A stretch of 64,000 nucleotides of DNA. Source: Campylobacterota bacterium. Lineage in GTDB: Bacteria > Babelota > Babeliae > Babelales > RVW-14. The notes under the pieces were generated by a model. The model was not told where the DNA came from, ran no database searches, and saw nothing but the letters and a program-made list of their open reading frames with translations. Where the stretch lies: contig JACKCO010000003.1 in assembly GCA_020633995.1 (NCBI GenBank), forward strand, positions 620,001 through 684,000, in the 5' to 3' direction. The translations under genes were made by a program, and so were the position numbers. Positions 24,838 through 33,408 of this stretch are shown here, piece after piece. Within the stretch, counting starts at the first letter, position 1, and each line of letters begins with the position of its first letter.

Positions 24838-26193
24838 TTACATAGAAAGTTTTTTATTAAGTCCAAGCCAGCGGTCAAGTACAATAGCGATAGCAGCCCT
24901 AACCGACAGGTGTCGATAATTACTCATGCCAGCAACAGGGGTGAGTAAGAAATCACTTTGTTCAAGTACTTCGTCTGCAAGGCCAAGCCCAGTGCCAAAT
25001 AAAATGAGTACAGGCCTGTTATGCTGCCAAACAGTTCCCTGGCTGTGATAGTCAATCACTTGTCCGTGGCCATGGTATTTTGCGGATGTACTTATAATGA
25101 GCGGGGACTGACCTTCTTTTTGTCTGATGGTTTCAATGACATGGTCAAGGTTTGGAGAGGGAATAAGTTTTGCTACTGCGTCGTAACGACTCTTGTTATA
25201 TTTTTTACCCTCTTCCGAATGCCAAAACTGCAAAAATGTTTGGAGTATTTTTTGTTGATCCTTTAAGCATGAAACGACAAAGTAATTTTCGATGCCATAT
25301 GTTGCACATGAGCGAGCACCGTCATGGATGTCTAATGATGCAATTGATGTGTGCCCACTTTCATTGTCTTTGAGTCTAATTTGACTATGAAGCAGCGCAA
25401 CATAGTGGTTTGGAATTTGTTGTTTGCAAAGATCAGTTTGTGCGTCGGTTAAAGACTGAGTTCTCAACCAATCAAAACGGGTTAAGAGTGTTTTTTTACA
25501 GGCTTGCTCTTGGCGCCATTGATTGATTTTTTCATGATTGCCAGAACGTACGATGTCTGGGATTCGCTTTCCCTTCCACTCTACCGGCAGCCCATAATGA
25601 GGGTGGTCAAGGAATGGTCCCTTGAAAGATTCTTGTTCGACTGACTGCTCATTGCCTACAACGCCAGGAATGAGACGTAAAAGACCTTCAAGTAGCACTT
25701 GAGCTGGTAGGTCGCCTCCCATGAGTACGTAGTCTCCAATTGAGATGCTGGCATCAGCGTATTCTTGTTCAACCCGAGCATCGATGCCTTCATATCGAGC
25801 ACACACCAAAATGAGGTGACCGTCAGGATTTTGAGCCATTGTTTCTAACGTCTTGCTCGTGTCTTGAGGTGTAATTTTTTCCGCAAATTTTTGTAGCATG
25901 TGTTGGTCAAGTCGTTGCCCCTGAGGAGAAAAGAAGATCTTAAATCCCGGACCATGCTCATCTTGTGCGTGATCGATAGCTAGTTGCAATAATTCAGGTT
26001 TAATGATCATGCCTGGGCCTGGGCCGCAGGTTGGCTCGTCAATTCGTTCTTTTACAGGACAAAATTGCGACAGTTTGAGCAAGTTAAATTTGACAATGCC
26101 TGCATCAACAGCTCGAGCCACAAGGCTTGTGTTGATGAAAGATTCGTGTAGTTCTGGGAAGACAGAGATAATTGTAATTTTCATTGTATGCAT
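24838..26193 (-). CDS. trmD: TrmD tRNA (guanine-N1)-methyltransferase fused to a second SPOUT domain
   Basis: 451 residues, nearly twice the length of TrmD. Residues 1-250 are TrmD: ISVFPELHESF, PGPGMIIKPELL, LVCARYEGIDARVEQEY, SIGDYVLMGGDLPAQVLLEGLLRLIPGV. It methylates G37 of tRNAs using S-adenosylmethionine. From about residue 260 a second domain begins (HYVALLHSQIRLKD, GTGLGLADEVLEQSDFLLTPVAGMSNYRHLSVRAAIAIVLDRWLG). This C-terminal part looks like the SAM-dependent SPOUT RNA methyltransferase family typified by Thermotoga TM1570, which in other genomes is a separate gene near trmD. The start could be M1 or M4. No ribosome site is visible, and a terminator hairpin ends just eight bases upstream. 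Confidence 0.92.
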   Translation of the reverse strand: MHTMKITIISVFPELHESFINTSLVARAVDAGIVKFNLLKLSQFCPVKERIDEPTCGPGPGMIIKPELLQLAIDHAQDEHGPGFKIFFSPQGQRLDQHMLQKFAEKITPQDTSKTLETMAQNPDGHLILVCARYEGIDARVEQEYADASISIGDYVLMGGDLPAQVLLEGLLRLIPGVVGNEQSVEQESFKGPFLDHPHYGLPVEWKGKRIPDIVRSGNHEKINQWRQEQACKKTLLTRFDWLRTQSLTDAQTDLCKQQIPNHYVALLHSQIRLKDNESGHTSIASLDIHDGARSCATYGIENYFVVSCLKDQQKILQTFLQFWHSEEGKKYNKSRYDAVAKLIPSPNLDHVIETIRQKEGQSPLIISTSAKYHGHGQVIDYHSQGTVWQHNRPVLILFGTGLGLADEVLEQSDFLLTPVAGMSNYRHLSVRAAIAIVLDRWLGLNKKLSM

Positions 26194-26200
26194 TTTGAGT

Positions 26201-26235
26201 AAAAAAAGAGGCTGACAACGTCAGCCTCTTTAAAA
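26201..26235 (-). terminator. Terminator hairpin between khpA and trmD
   Basis: AAAGAGGCTGA pairs with TCAGCCTCTTT (11 pairs, loop of five), followed on the minus strand by seven Ts. It would stop or attenuate the ffh-rpsP-khpA transcript right before trmD. Confidence 0.85.
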
Positions 26236-26260
26236 AATGTTCTATTTATGTATTAGCTAC

Positions 26261-26500
26261 TTATTCAAGAATTTCAAGTACAGCACGCTTCTGCTCTTTT
26301 GATGCTGCTGCATGAACAAGCGTTCTGATAGAACGAGCGGTTCTACCTTCTTTGCCGATAACTTTTCCTAAGTCTTCTGGGGAAACGTGCAGCTCAATTA
26401 TAATTGACTGTTCTCCGCTTACTTCTGTTACAGATACTTGCTCTGGCCTATCAACAAGCTTTTTTACAATAAACTCAACAAGTTCCTTAAGTACGCTCAT
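26261..26500 (-). CDS. khpA: KH-domain RNA-binding protein KhpA
   Basis: 79 residues. It is a single KH domain with the GxxG loop in VIGKEGRTARSIRTLV and a preceding IIIELHVSPEDLG. KhpA binds RNA, often as a partner of KhpB/Jag. It lies 80 bases after rpsP, its usual neighbour, and upstream of trmD; rimM, normally in this interval, is absent. Confidence 0.94.
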   Translation of the reverse strand: MSVLKELVEFIVKKLVDRPEQVSVTEVSGEQSIIIELHVSPEDLGKVIGKEGRTARSIRTLVHAAASKEQKRAVLEILE

Positions 26501-26580
26501 TATTTTCTCCTAATGGAATAGTCATGTAACGACGCTGAAAAAAGAGATGAGTTTGTTTTAGGTGCTAAAAAGGTCTACGT

Positions 26581-26841
26581 TTAGCTTGCGGCAGTTGTCT
26601 TGCCAGCTGCTTTATGTGATTTAAGCAACTTTGCTACAGTCTGTGAGCATTGTGCTCCGTTTGACACCCATTTTTGAATACCTTCAGTATTCAACTGAAC
26701 GATTTCATGTTTAATTGGGTCGTAGGTGCCCAGGTTATCAAGAAACGCACCATCACGTTTTTTACGTGAGTCCATGGCAACGATTCGCCAATAAGGACGA
26801 TTTTTTCTGCCTAAGCGACTGAGCCGAATTGTAACAGCCAT
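26581..26841 (-). CDS. rpsP: 30S ribosomal protein S16
   Basis: 86 residues, the normal size. It begins MAVTIRLSRLGRKNRPYWRI and has the typical FLDNLGTYDP motif. It is the second gene of the ffh block. Confidence 0.97.
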   Translation of the reverse strand: MAVTIRLSRLGRKNRPYWRIVAMDSRKKRDGAFLDNLGTYDPIKHEIVQLNTEGIQKWVSNGAQCSQTVAKLLKSHKAAGKTTAAS

Positions 26842-26933
26842 TCTTTGTTATCCTTTCCGTAGTCTCTCTTCTGTATTTCGTTTATCGAAAGTGTATTTCC
26901 CAAAAACAGAATTTATTATATACGCTCGATTTG

Positions 26934-28298
26934 CTATACCAACATACTGCATATGGTTAGTGCGGCAACAGTGAAGAATTTTCCAAATTTGCCACTTCTC
27001 TTAAACATTCTAACAAATTGTTTACTTTGTTCAAATCTTTCCAGCAATTGGTTGATATCTTGAACTTGAACTCCAGCCCCCTGGGCGACCCTTTTTTTGC
27101 GTGAAGCGTCGAATATAGCGGGTGCAAGGCGTTCTTTGGGGGTCATTGAGCAGATAATGGCCTTAAATTTTTTTATTTCTGTTTGTCCTTTTTCCATGGC
27201 GTCTTGTGGGAGTGAATGAAAGCCTGGTAGGTAGCGTGTTATCTTTTGCAGCGAGCCAAGTTTGTCAATCATCTGAATTTGATCAAGAAACTCGTTGAGT
27301 GAAAAATTACCGCTAAAAAGTTTTTTTGATAAATTTTCTTGCTTTTGTTCGTCAATATCTTCAGATGCCTTTTCAATCAGGGTCATGATATCACCCATAC
27401 CCAAAATGCGTGTTGTCATACGCTCTGGAATGAAATGTTCAAGGTCATCTATTTTTTCACCGCTCCCAACAAAAGCTATCGGCTTTTTGAGTGCATAGCG
27501 AAATGCAAAGGCGGCGCCACCGCGAGTGTCACTGTCCATTTTACTTAAAATAACTGAGTCAAAGCCGATTTCATCATTAAAGCTTTTTGCAATGTTAAGT
27601 GATTCTTGGCCCGTCATTGCATCAAGGACCAAAATTTTGTAACGAGGTGTTAGTTTTGCATTAATTTGTTTGAGTTCTTCCATCAACTGCTGATCAATAT
27701 GCAAGCGTCCAGCGGTATCTAGAAAGAGATGTTCATATTGATTTTTTTTGAAATGATCATAAATTTCGCGGGCAGCACTGACGGGGTCAGTTGACTGAGC
27801 TCGATAAAAATCAGTATCAACCTGCTTTGCCAAAATTTCCAACTGATCAATGGCTGCGGGGCGATAAAAGTCAACAGAGGCAAGTAAAACCGCGCGTTGT
27901 TTGCCTCGTTGCTTTGCTTGTTTTTTTATCCAATGAGTGAGTTTGGCAATAGTAGTTGTTTTACCAGAGCCTTGCAACCCCATGACCATAAGTACAGATG
28001 GGATTTGAAACGATGTAGGAGAAAGGGCCTTGGCCCCGCCAAGAAAATCAAGCAGTTTTTGATGAACAATTTTGATCATTTGTTGACCAGGGTTGAGTGA
28101 CTTGGTGACTTTTTGTCCAACAATTTCACCTTTTACTTGATTCAAAAATTCTTTAACGATATCAAAAGGAACGTCAGCCTCAAGCAATGCCTCTTCTATT
28201 TGTTTAGTTGCCTGTGCGATGTTTTCTTCGCTAAGGCGCCCCTTGTCTTTGAGCCAACTTAAAACACCTGAGAATTTTTGAGAAAGAAAATCAAACAT
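26934..28298 (-). CDS. ffh: Signal recognition particle protein Ffh
   Basis: 454 residues. The N domain (residues 1-90), the GTPase G domain (GLQGSGKTTTIAKL, DTAGRL, SKMDSDTRGGAAF) and the methionine-containing M domain (PGFHSLPQDAMEKGQ, SMTPKER, VAQGAGVQVQDINQLLERF) are in order. The usual SGSG RNA-binding motif is here QGAG. With 4.5S RNA it targets ribosomes making membrane or exported proteins to FtsY (41331). The last 12 residues (FFTVAALTICSMLV) form an unusual hydrophobic tail. The start has AGGGG six bases upstream, inside a complementary repeat described separately. Confidence 0.95.
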   Translation of the reverse strand: MFDFLSQKFSGVLSWLKDKGRLSEENIAQATKQIEEALLEADVPFDIVKEFLNQVKGEIVGQKVTKSLNPGQQMIKIVHQKLLDFLGGAKALSPTSFQIPSVLMVMGLQGSGKTTTIAKLTHWIKKQAKQRGKQRAVLLASVDFYRPAAIDQLEILAKQVDTDFYRAQSTDPVSAAREIYDHFKKNQYEHLFLDTAGRLHIDQQLMEELKQINAKLTPRYKILVLDAMTGQESLNIAKSFNDEIGFDSVILSKMDSDTRGGAAFAFRYALKKPIAFVGSGEKIDDLEHFIPERMTTRILGMGDIMTLIEKASEDIDEQKQENLSKKLFSGNFSLNEFLDQIQMIDKLGSLQKITRYLPGFHSLPQDAMEKGQTEIKKFKAIICSMTPKERLAPAIFDASRKKRVAQGAGVQVQDINQLLERFEQSKQFVRMFKRSGKFGKFFTVAALTICSMLV

Positions 28299-28300
28299 GT

Positions 28301-28380
28301 AAGCCCCTAGTCTGCGTAGCCTATAAAACCTTTAAAAACAATAGCTTTAAAGTAAGAAAACTAGCACAAAATAGGGGCTT
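28301..28380 (-). promoter_or_regulatory. ffh leader with a repeat complementary to its ribosome site
   Basis: AAGCCCCTA at 28301-28309 (read on the minus strand as TAGGGGCTT, which is the ffh ribosome site) is complementary to TAGGGGCTT at 28372-28380. An inner pair CTTTAAA/TTTAAAG lies between. If folded, the mRNA would hide the ffh Shine-Dalgarno. There is no T-run, so it is not a terminator. Confidence 0.4.
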
Positions 28381-28404
28381 TAACAACCTATTTACAGATT
28401 GTGA

Positions 28405-30849
28405 TTAGCGTCGTGATGGACGTGGTGGGCGTGGTGGCCTTACGTTGTTTTGGCTATCTTTTCGTTTATCAAGTGCAATATTTTCCCACGCATTAACGGA
28501 AATAAGTGAGTCAAGATCGTCATACGAGCTTTCAGTAACGAGCAGTTTTCCGCTTGAGTTTGCATACGTGACATAGTAGTTTTGTTCGTTTGCGTAGGCA
28601 ATATTTTTGGTTACCAGCGATGTTGATTGACGAGCAAAGTCTTTGATGCCAAAGCTGTTATTTGCTGGTGAGTCACCGTCGTTGAGTGCTGTGGTGTTGC
28701 CAACCAATGCTGCGCATTCAGCACCAGACAGGCATATGCCAAACGCTTCACCAGCACCACCGTTGTGGCAGCGTGAAACACAATCTTTTATCAATGACTT
28801 TTTGTCGGTTACTTCATCTTTATTATCGCAAAGTAAAAATCCTGCAGCTTGAGAGTCAGTCTCTCTTCGCTCCGCAGACTCTCCTGTGCATGCCATGCAA
28901 ACGGCTTCGCAATGTAAGAACTGTGTGCATTTGCTAGCCTCTGATTCAAAGCCAACAGCTTGCTTAGGATCGTCAAGGCGATCTGTCGCATGTGCACGGA
29001 GGTTGTATGCTTTACAGTCTTCAAATCGGTTTGCTAGACAGTTTCTTGACGTGAAACCAAATGTTGATCGATATGATGAAAGCAGTGCGCAGTCGCAATT
29101 GTTGATCAAGTTTGAGTTTGAGCCCTCTTCACAAAGAAATCCGATTGATCTGCCAGTTGGATTAACAATTGTTTCTTCGCTATCGTGTTGTGAATGCATG
29201 TCTCCGGTGTAGCAGTTCTCAATGAGATTTGCACTTGAGCCATTTAGGCATGAAACACCGACTACGTCACCATTGCTTGTGGTGCAATTGTTTACCGCGC
29301 AGTCTTTAATCAAGCAGCTGTTGCAATATGAGAGTGAAATTCCCCAGACATCATTACCTTTGTAGCGTTTTTGCTCAAAGTCAGGATAGTTTGCTCCTCC
29401 TGCAAGATCACTCAACACAATGCCAGTTACACCTTTATTTTCAAGACCGGAAACGTTGCAGTTTTTAATGCTGATGCCATCAACACAGTCAAGGCGTATG
29501 CCAAAAATTCCTTTGTTGAAGTGGCCTGCAAGGTCTTCACCAAACACAGGTGTTACGTGTGTTTTGAAAAGTGCTTCACTAGGAGTTGCTGATAAAATAT
29601 TTGCAGCAAAGCCCGCTGGCAGGCCATCAGGATCTGCTGCGTTTACTGCATATACCTGAGCTTTTAAAATAGCGTTTGGAGCAAACGTTCCGCTTGGATA
29701 GGCATCTTCCCAGCGAAGTGTGCCAAAGACGCCGTTAGGGCCCATGGTCAAGCGAGCAACTTTACCTTCGCGGACGGTATAACCAGCCATGCCAACGGTT
29801 TCGCGGAGCGCTGCTTGAATGTTACAGACTGATACATTTTCAATCTCTACACAGTGACCGTGCGTAAAGCCGTGAAGCTGCTCAAGTTCTAGGCATGCTT
29901 TTTCAGTTCCACGCGGTCCGACGTCCAGAAAGTTGTTAATGAATATACCGTACATGTTGCCATCAGGGAATGGTATTGGACTTGCTGTGCCATTGGCAAC
30001 AGGATCTGCGATTAATTTATCAATCGCTTCGCGGTGTGGTGTTGCGTTGGCGTCGCCGCCATCTTCAAGCGCAACGAGTGCTCTGCGCAAATCATGCAGT
30101 GTTGCAGGATCACCCTTGATTTTGATTTCGTGCTGAGAGCCCGAGACCATACAGTTTTTAATTTGGCCACTGATCAAATTATTGAACGCAATACCACCAA
30201 CTTCCCAGTCACGCACAACCAAATCATGTACCTGGATGTTATCGTTAAAGTTTCCGTGGATGCCATGGTGCGATGAACGACCAAGTGTTCCATTACGGAC
30301 AACAACGTTGTTAGCACTTATGAATTCTGTTTCTCCGGCAAAAGCGGTGAATTCAAGGTCTTTTGGTGGGGTAGGAAACGCAGCATTTGCAAGTTCAATG
30401 ATGGAAAATAGTTTAAAGTTATGTGCGTTAACAAAGTCAGTTGTAGTTTCAATGGTTTTTTGGTTGAGGTCTAAGGTAACGTTGTCAGTCTCGATTGAGA
30501 TGACAGCAAACCAGCCACGTGTTGGTTTGTCTGCTCTGCCAGCTTCAGCACCTGGTGATGGCTCAAAAGCAATATCTTCTTTCAGATAGTAGTAGCCTGG
30601 CGTTTTGATTCGGTACGTACCGCTGTCAAAATCTGCTTGCGTGATTGCTACAGCATCGCTCAGATCAATAGATCCTGGTGCTTGCGGTGTTGGATTTTTT
30701 TGCGAGATGGTTTTCGTTTGTGCGCCAGTGTTACGTTTTGGCTGAGCGGTGTTACCGCTATCAAAGCCAAATGGGCATCCAGCATTAAGATTTGTGCTCA
30801 TGAGTAGAGCAAAAAGTGCAAAATAATGTGAATGAATTTTGTGATTCAT
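28405..30849 (-). CDS. Large exported right-handed beta-helix protein
   Basis: 814 residues. A signal peptide (1-23) ends before CPFGFDSG. After a Thr/Gln/Pro-rich linker comes IDLSDAVAITQADFDSGTYRI, then a long region of about 20-25-residue turns typical of parallel beta-helix (NosD/pectate-lyase-like) folds: VTLDLNQKTIE, NVVVRNGTLG, ISIKNCNVSGLENKGV, SYCNSCLIKDCAVNNC, NSNLINNCDCA. Cys and Asn ladders are marked. Such folds bind or cleave polysaccharides; no catalytic residues can be assigned. The very C-terminus is a Pro/Arg tail with two overlapping PxxPxR patterns (VRPPRPPRPSRR). The gene lies 106 bases upstream of ffh. Confidence 0.82.
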   Translation of the reverse strand: MNHKIHSHYFALFALLMSTNLNAGCPFGFDSGNTAQPKRNTGAQTKTISQKNPTPQAPGSIDLSDAVAITQADFDSGTYRIKTPGYYYLKEDIAFEPSPGAEAGRADKPTRGWFAVISIETDNVTLDLNQKTIETTTDFVNAHNFKLFSIIELANAAFPTPPKDLEFTAFAGETEFISANNVVVRNGTLGRSSHHGIHGNFNDNIQVHDLVVRDWEVGGIAFNNLISGQIKNCMVSGSQHEIKIKGDPATLHDLRRALVALEDGGDANATPHREAIDKLIADPVANGTASPIPFPDGNMYGIFINNFLDVGPRGTEKACLELEQLHGFTHGHCVEIENVSVCNIQAALRETVGMAGYTVREGKVARLTMGPNGVFGTLRWEDAYPSGTFAPNAILKAQVYAVNAADPDGLPAGFAANILSATPSEALFKTHVTPVFGEDLAGHFNKGIFGIRLDCVDGISIKNCNVSGLENKGVTGIVLSDLAGGANYPDFEQKRYKGNDVWGISLSYCNSCLIKDCAVNNCTTSNGDVVGVSCLNGSSANLIENCYTGDMHSQHDSEETIVNPTGRSIGFLCEEGSNSNLINNCDCALLSSYRSTFGFTSRNCLANRFEDCKAYNLRAHATDRLDDPKQAVGFESEASKCTQFLHCEAVCMACTGESAERRETDSQAAGFLLCDNKDEVTDKKSLIKDCVSRCHNGGAGEAFGICLSGAECAALVGNTTALNDGDSPANNSFGIKDFARQSTSLVTKNIAYANEQNYYVTYANSSGKLLVTESSYDDLDSLISVNAWENIALDKRKDSQNNVRPPRPPRPSRR

Positions 30850-30941
30850 TTGTTCTCCTTTGTTTTGAGTAGTAAATATTATCGCTGATTACGATGTCAG
30901 TTGTCTGATTTTTTCTCCTTTCGTTTTTGATTATTTGATGT

Positions 30942-31883
30942 TTATTCAGCTGTTTGCTTCAATAATGAGGAAACGAGAAATCGTAGATGGTTTTGTATTG
31001 TTGTAGCAATATTCTTGTCCTTACTGTCTAGTCCATAACCAGTATATTCATTTTTCTTAAGATGTTGGACGAACCCTATGGCAGCCTTATTGTAGTATAC
31101 GATGTATTGACTTGCATTACCATAATAAATTATTTGTGAGCGAGGAATGAACTCCTGCATAAACTCTAAAAAGGCCTTTTGCGCTACGACGCTTGAACGT
31201 GGAGCTTTAATTCTGAAAAAAACAGGAGTGTTTGTATGTTCAGTCTTATCTTGCAGAGCTGGCACTATTGTGTCTATCATTTTTCGACGCAATGAGCCCT
31301 TAAGTAACTCTTTATAGCTTTCTACGGTAGGTTGATGCTCTGTGTTGTCTATCCACTCCTTCTGGGGGAGAGTGGCTTCGGGATTTTCTTGGTTTATAAG
31401 TTTAATTGGTAATTGAAGTTCTGGTTGAAGAGCTTGAAAGGCTAGTTCAATAGGATCTACTTGCTCGCAGTAATCAGAATCTTCTTTAAAAAATGTTATA
31501 CATGCCGTGTCGAGTATGAAAAAGAGGCGTTTAGATTGTTCAGGTGTAAGTGTGATTGTGTTGTATGGACTTAAGTCAAAAGAGTTACGTCTGCTGCCGT
31601 CTAGTGAAGGACGGTGGGGGGACTGTAGTACCCGGTCTTGATCGTTTTGATCAGGGGAAGGTTTCACTTTTAAATCTATAAGTGGACTTGGGGCTGATAT
31701 TTCCGGAGTGTCGCTTTTTCTTTTAGAGAAAATACCACTAGGGGTTCTTCCAGACCCAGTTTTTTTATCTTTCTCTTTTTTATCTTTCTTTGTTTTCTCT
31801 TTCTTGTCTTTTCCTGGTTCAGCTGCTATTGCTGAGTTGCAGATGCCAAGTGTTATGGCGAGGGCAAAATATACATTTTTCAC
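30942..31883 (-). CDS. Lys-rich exported protein, tandem family member 1
   Basis: 313 residues. A signal ending NSAIAA-EP precedes a long basic tract (DKKEKTKKDKKEKDKK) and a Ser/Pro region. The conserved family core follows: SFDLSPYNTITLTPEQSKRLFFILDTA, then a region ending RSQIIYYGNASQY and a helical tail. It is the longest and one of the most divergent of four consecutive paralogs (30942, 31936, 32682, 33409), all on this strand. No known domain is recognised. TCTCCT (ribosome site) and a short gap of 52 bases separate it from the next member. Confidence 0.7.
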   Translation of the reverse strand: MKNVYFALAITLGICNSAIAAEPGKDKKEKTKKDKKEKDKKTGSGRTPSGIFSKRKSDTPEISAPSPLIDLKVKPSPDQNDQDRVLQSPHRPSLDGSRRNSFDLSPYNTITLTPEQSKRLFFILDTACITFFKEDSDYCEQVDPIELAFQALQPELQLPIKLINQENPEATLPQKEWIDNTEHQPTVESYKELLKGSLRRKMIDTIVPALQDKTEHTNTPVFFRIKAPRSSVVAQKAFLEFMQEFIPRSQIIYYGNASQYIVYYNKAAIGFVQHLKKNEYTGYGLDSKDKNIATTIQNHLRFLVSSLLKQTAE

Positions 31884-31935
31884 TAAAAAATCTCCTGTGT
31901 TTATATATTTATTAAATTTATTCGTCTAGAGAGAT

Positions 31936-32658
31936 CTAAAGATGCTTTGGTATGATTTCTTGAGGTATGTCAAAATAGTTTACGACGATTTGACGAAATG
32001 TTTTTTCTTGGTCTCTGCCCAATTGGGTGCCTTTATGGTTAAAAACAAAAATTCCTTTTTTCTGGAGATGTTCAAGGTAGTCTGGGTCTTCTATATATTT
32101 TTCGTTTATAAAATAGAATATTGATTGAGGGCCAATATGCTTCTCGAAAAATTTTATAAACACGTTTTGAGCTGCTGTGTCTGTTGGATAAAAATTAATC
32201 CGTATGAAGCCTCTAAGTTTTTTATTGCTTTGAAGTTCAGGAATCACGTCTGGTATCAAATTAGCAAGTAAAATAGCACGTAGGGTGCTTTGAGCATGAT
32301 GTTTATCATCCATGAAGTTCAAGATCCTAATTTGGTTTTGATAAATTTCATCAGGAATGTAAATCTCAAAAATTTTATATGTAGAATGACTTAAAGTAAA
32401 AATATCTGTGGGCAAGAGCTCAAGTGGATCAGGTTTTTTGTGGGCAGCATTAATTACTAAAAAAAGACGATTTTTTATATCTTCTTCCAGTCGCGGCATT
32501 TTGTATAGGTTAAATTCAAAAGAGTCTCGCTTTTTGTTTTTCTGTGAATCTTTTTTATCTTTCTTTGTTTTCTCCTTCTTGTCTTTGCTGCTTTCAGCAC
32601 CCATGGCTGAGTTACAGATGCCAAGTGCTAAGGCGAACATAAAATACATGTGTTTCAT
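31936..32658 (-). CDS. Lys-rich exported protein, tandem family member 2
   Basis: 240 residues. The signal (MKHMYFMFALALGICNSAMG) is almost the same as in member 1, followed by KKEKTKKDKKDSQKNKK. The core has RDSFEFNLYKMPRLEEDIKNRLFLVINAAH-K-PDPLE, then TDTAAQNVFIKFFEKHIGPQSIFYF and YLEHLQKKGIFVFNHKG. It is closest to member 3. Function unknown. Confidence 0.72.
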   Translation of the reverse strand: MKHMYFMFALALGICNSAMGAESSKDKKEKTKKDKKDSQKNKKRDSFEFNLYKMPRLEEDIKNRLFLVINAAHKKPDPLELLPTDIFTLSHSTYKIFEIYIPDEIYQNQIRILNFMDDKHHAQSTLRAILLANLIPDVIPELQSNKKLRGFIRINFYPTDTAAQNVFIKFFEKHIGPQSIFYFINEKYIEDPDYLEHLQKKGIFVFNHKGTQLGRDQEKTFRQIVVNYFDIPQEIIPKHL

Positions 32659-32681
32659 AAAAATTCCTTATTTTATTGAAA

Positions 32682-33380
32682 TTAATTGATGCCAAAGGCG
32701 TCTTTGATGGCTTGATGAAATTTATTTTTTTCTCTTTTGCTAAGCGGTGAGCCCTCGTGATTAAAAACAAGAATCTGTGTTTGTTCAAGATGATCTAAAT
32801 AGTTTTTTGTAGCTCTGTCTACGTAGTCTGGATTGGCGAAATAAAATATAGACTGTGGTTTGACAAGATCGCTAAAAAGTTTTACGAAGACATGTTGTGC
32901 TGCGGTGTGCGTTGAGAAGAAGTCAATTTTTATAATACCCTTGAGTGTTGGCTGTTCTTCTAATTCAGAAATTATACTTTCAAGCTTTATCTTGAAAAAA
33001 GCTTTTAAAAGATCTTGGTGGTGACTTTTTTTGCTTATATGATTTAGTAGCATGCAGATCTGATGGAGAGAATCAGGAATATTGACCTCAAAAACTTTGA
33101 AGTTAGCATGAGATTTTAGACTGGACATGCTTTCGAGTGGGTTAGGTTTATCATGCGCAGCATTGATAACTAAAAAAAGTCGATTTTTCAATGCTTCTGC
33201 CAAAGGTACCATTTGATGTTGATTGAATTCGAATGAGCTTCGTTTCTTATCTTTGTGTGAATGTTTTTCTTTCTTCGTTTTCTTCGATTCTTTATCTTTT
33301 GCGGCTTGATTTTGTTCTGCGCATGTCGCATTGCCAAATAGTGTCATGGCGCATGCAAGTACTACGTATGAATAGTGCAT
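32682..33380 (-). CDS. Lys-rich exported protein, tandem family member 3
   Basis: 232 residues. A signal ending NATCA-EQ is followed by a Lys tract (KKTKKEKHSHKDKK). The core closely matches member 2: SSFEFNQHQMVPLAEALKNRLFLVINAAH, THTAAQHVFVKLF, PQSIFYFANPDY and YLDHLEQTQILVFNHEG. The order and spacing of these blocks are identical, so both come from a duplication. It lies 23 bases from member 2. Confidence 0.72.
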   Translation of the reverse strand: MHYSYVVLACAMTLFGNATCAEQNQAAKDKESKKTKKEKHSHKDKKRSSFEFNQHQMVPLAEALKNRLFLVINAAHDKPNPLESMSSLKSHANFKVFEVNIPDSLHQICMLLNHISKKSHHQDLLKAFFKIKLESIISELEEQPTLKGIIKIDFFSTHTAAQHVFVKLFSDLVKPQSIFYFANPDYVDRATKNYLDHLEQTQILVFNHEGSPLSKREKNKFHQAIKDAFGIN

Positions 33381-33408
33381 TTAAAAATCTCCTTTTTTTA
33401 AAGTGAAA

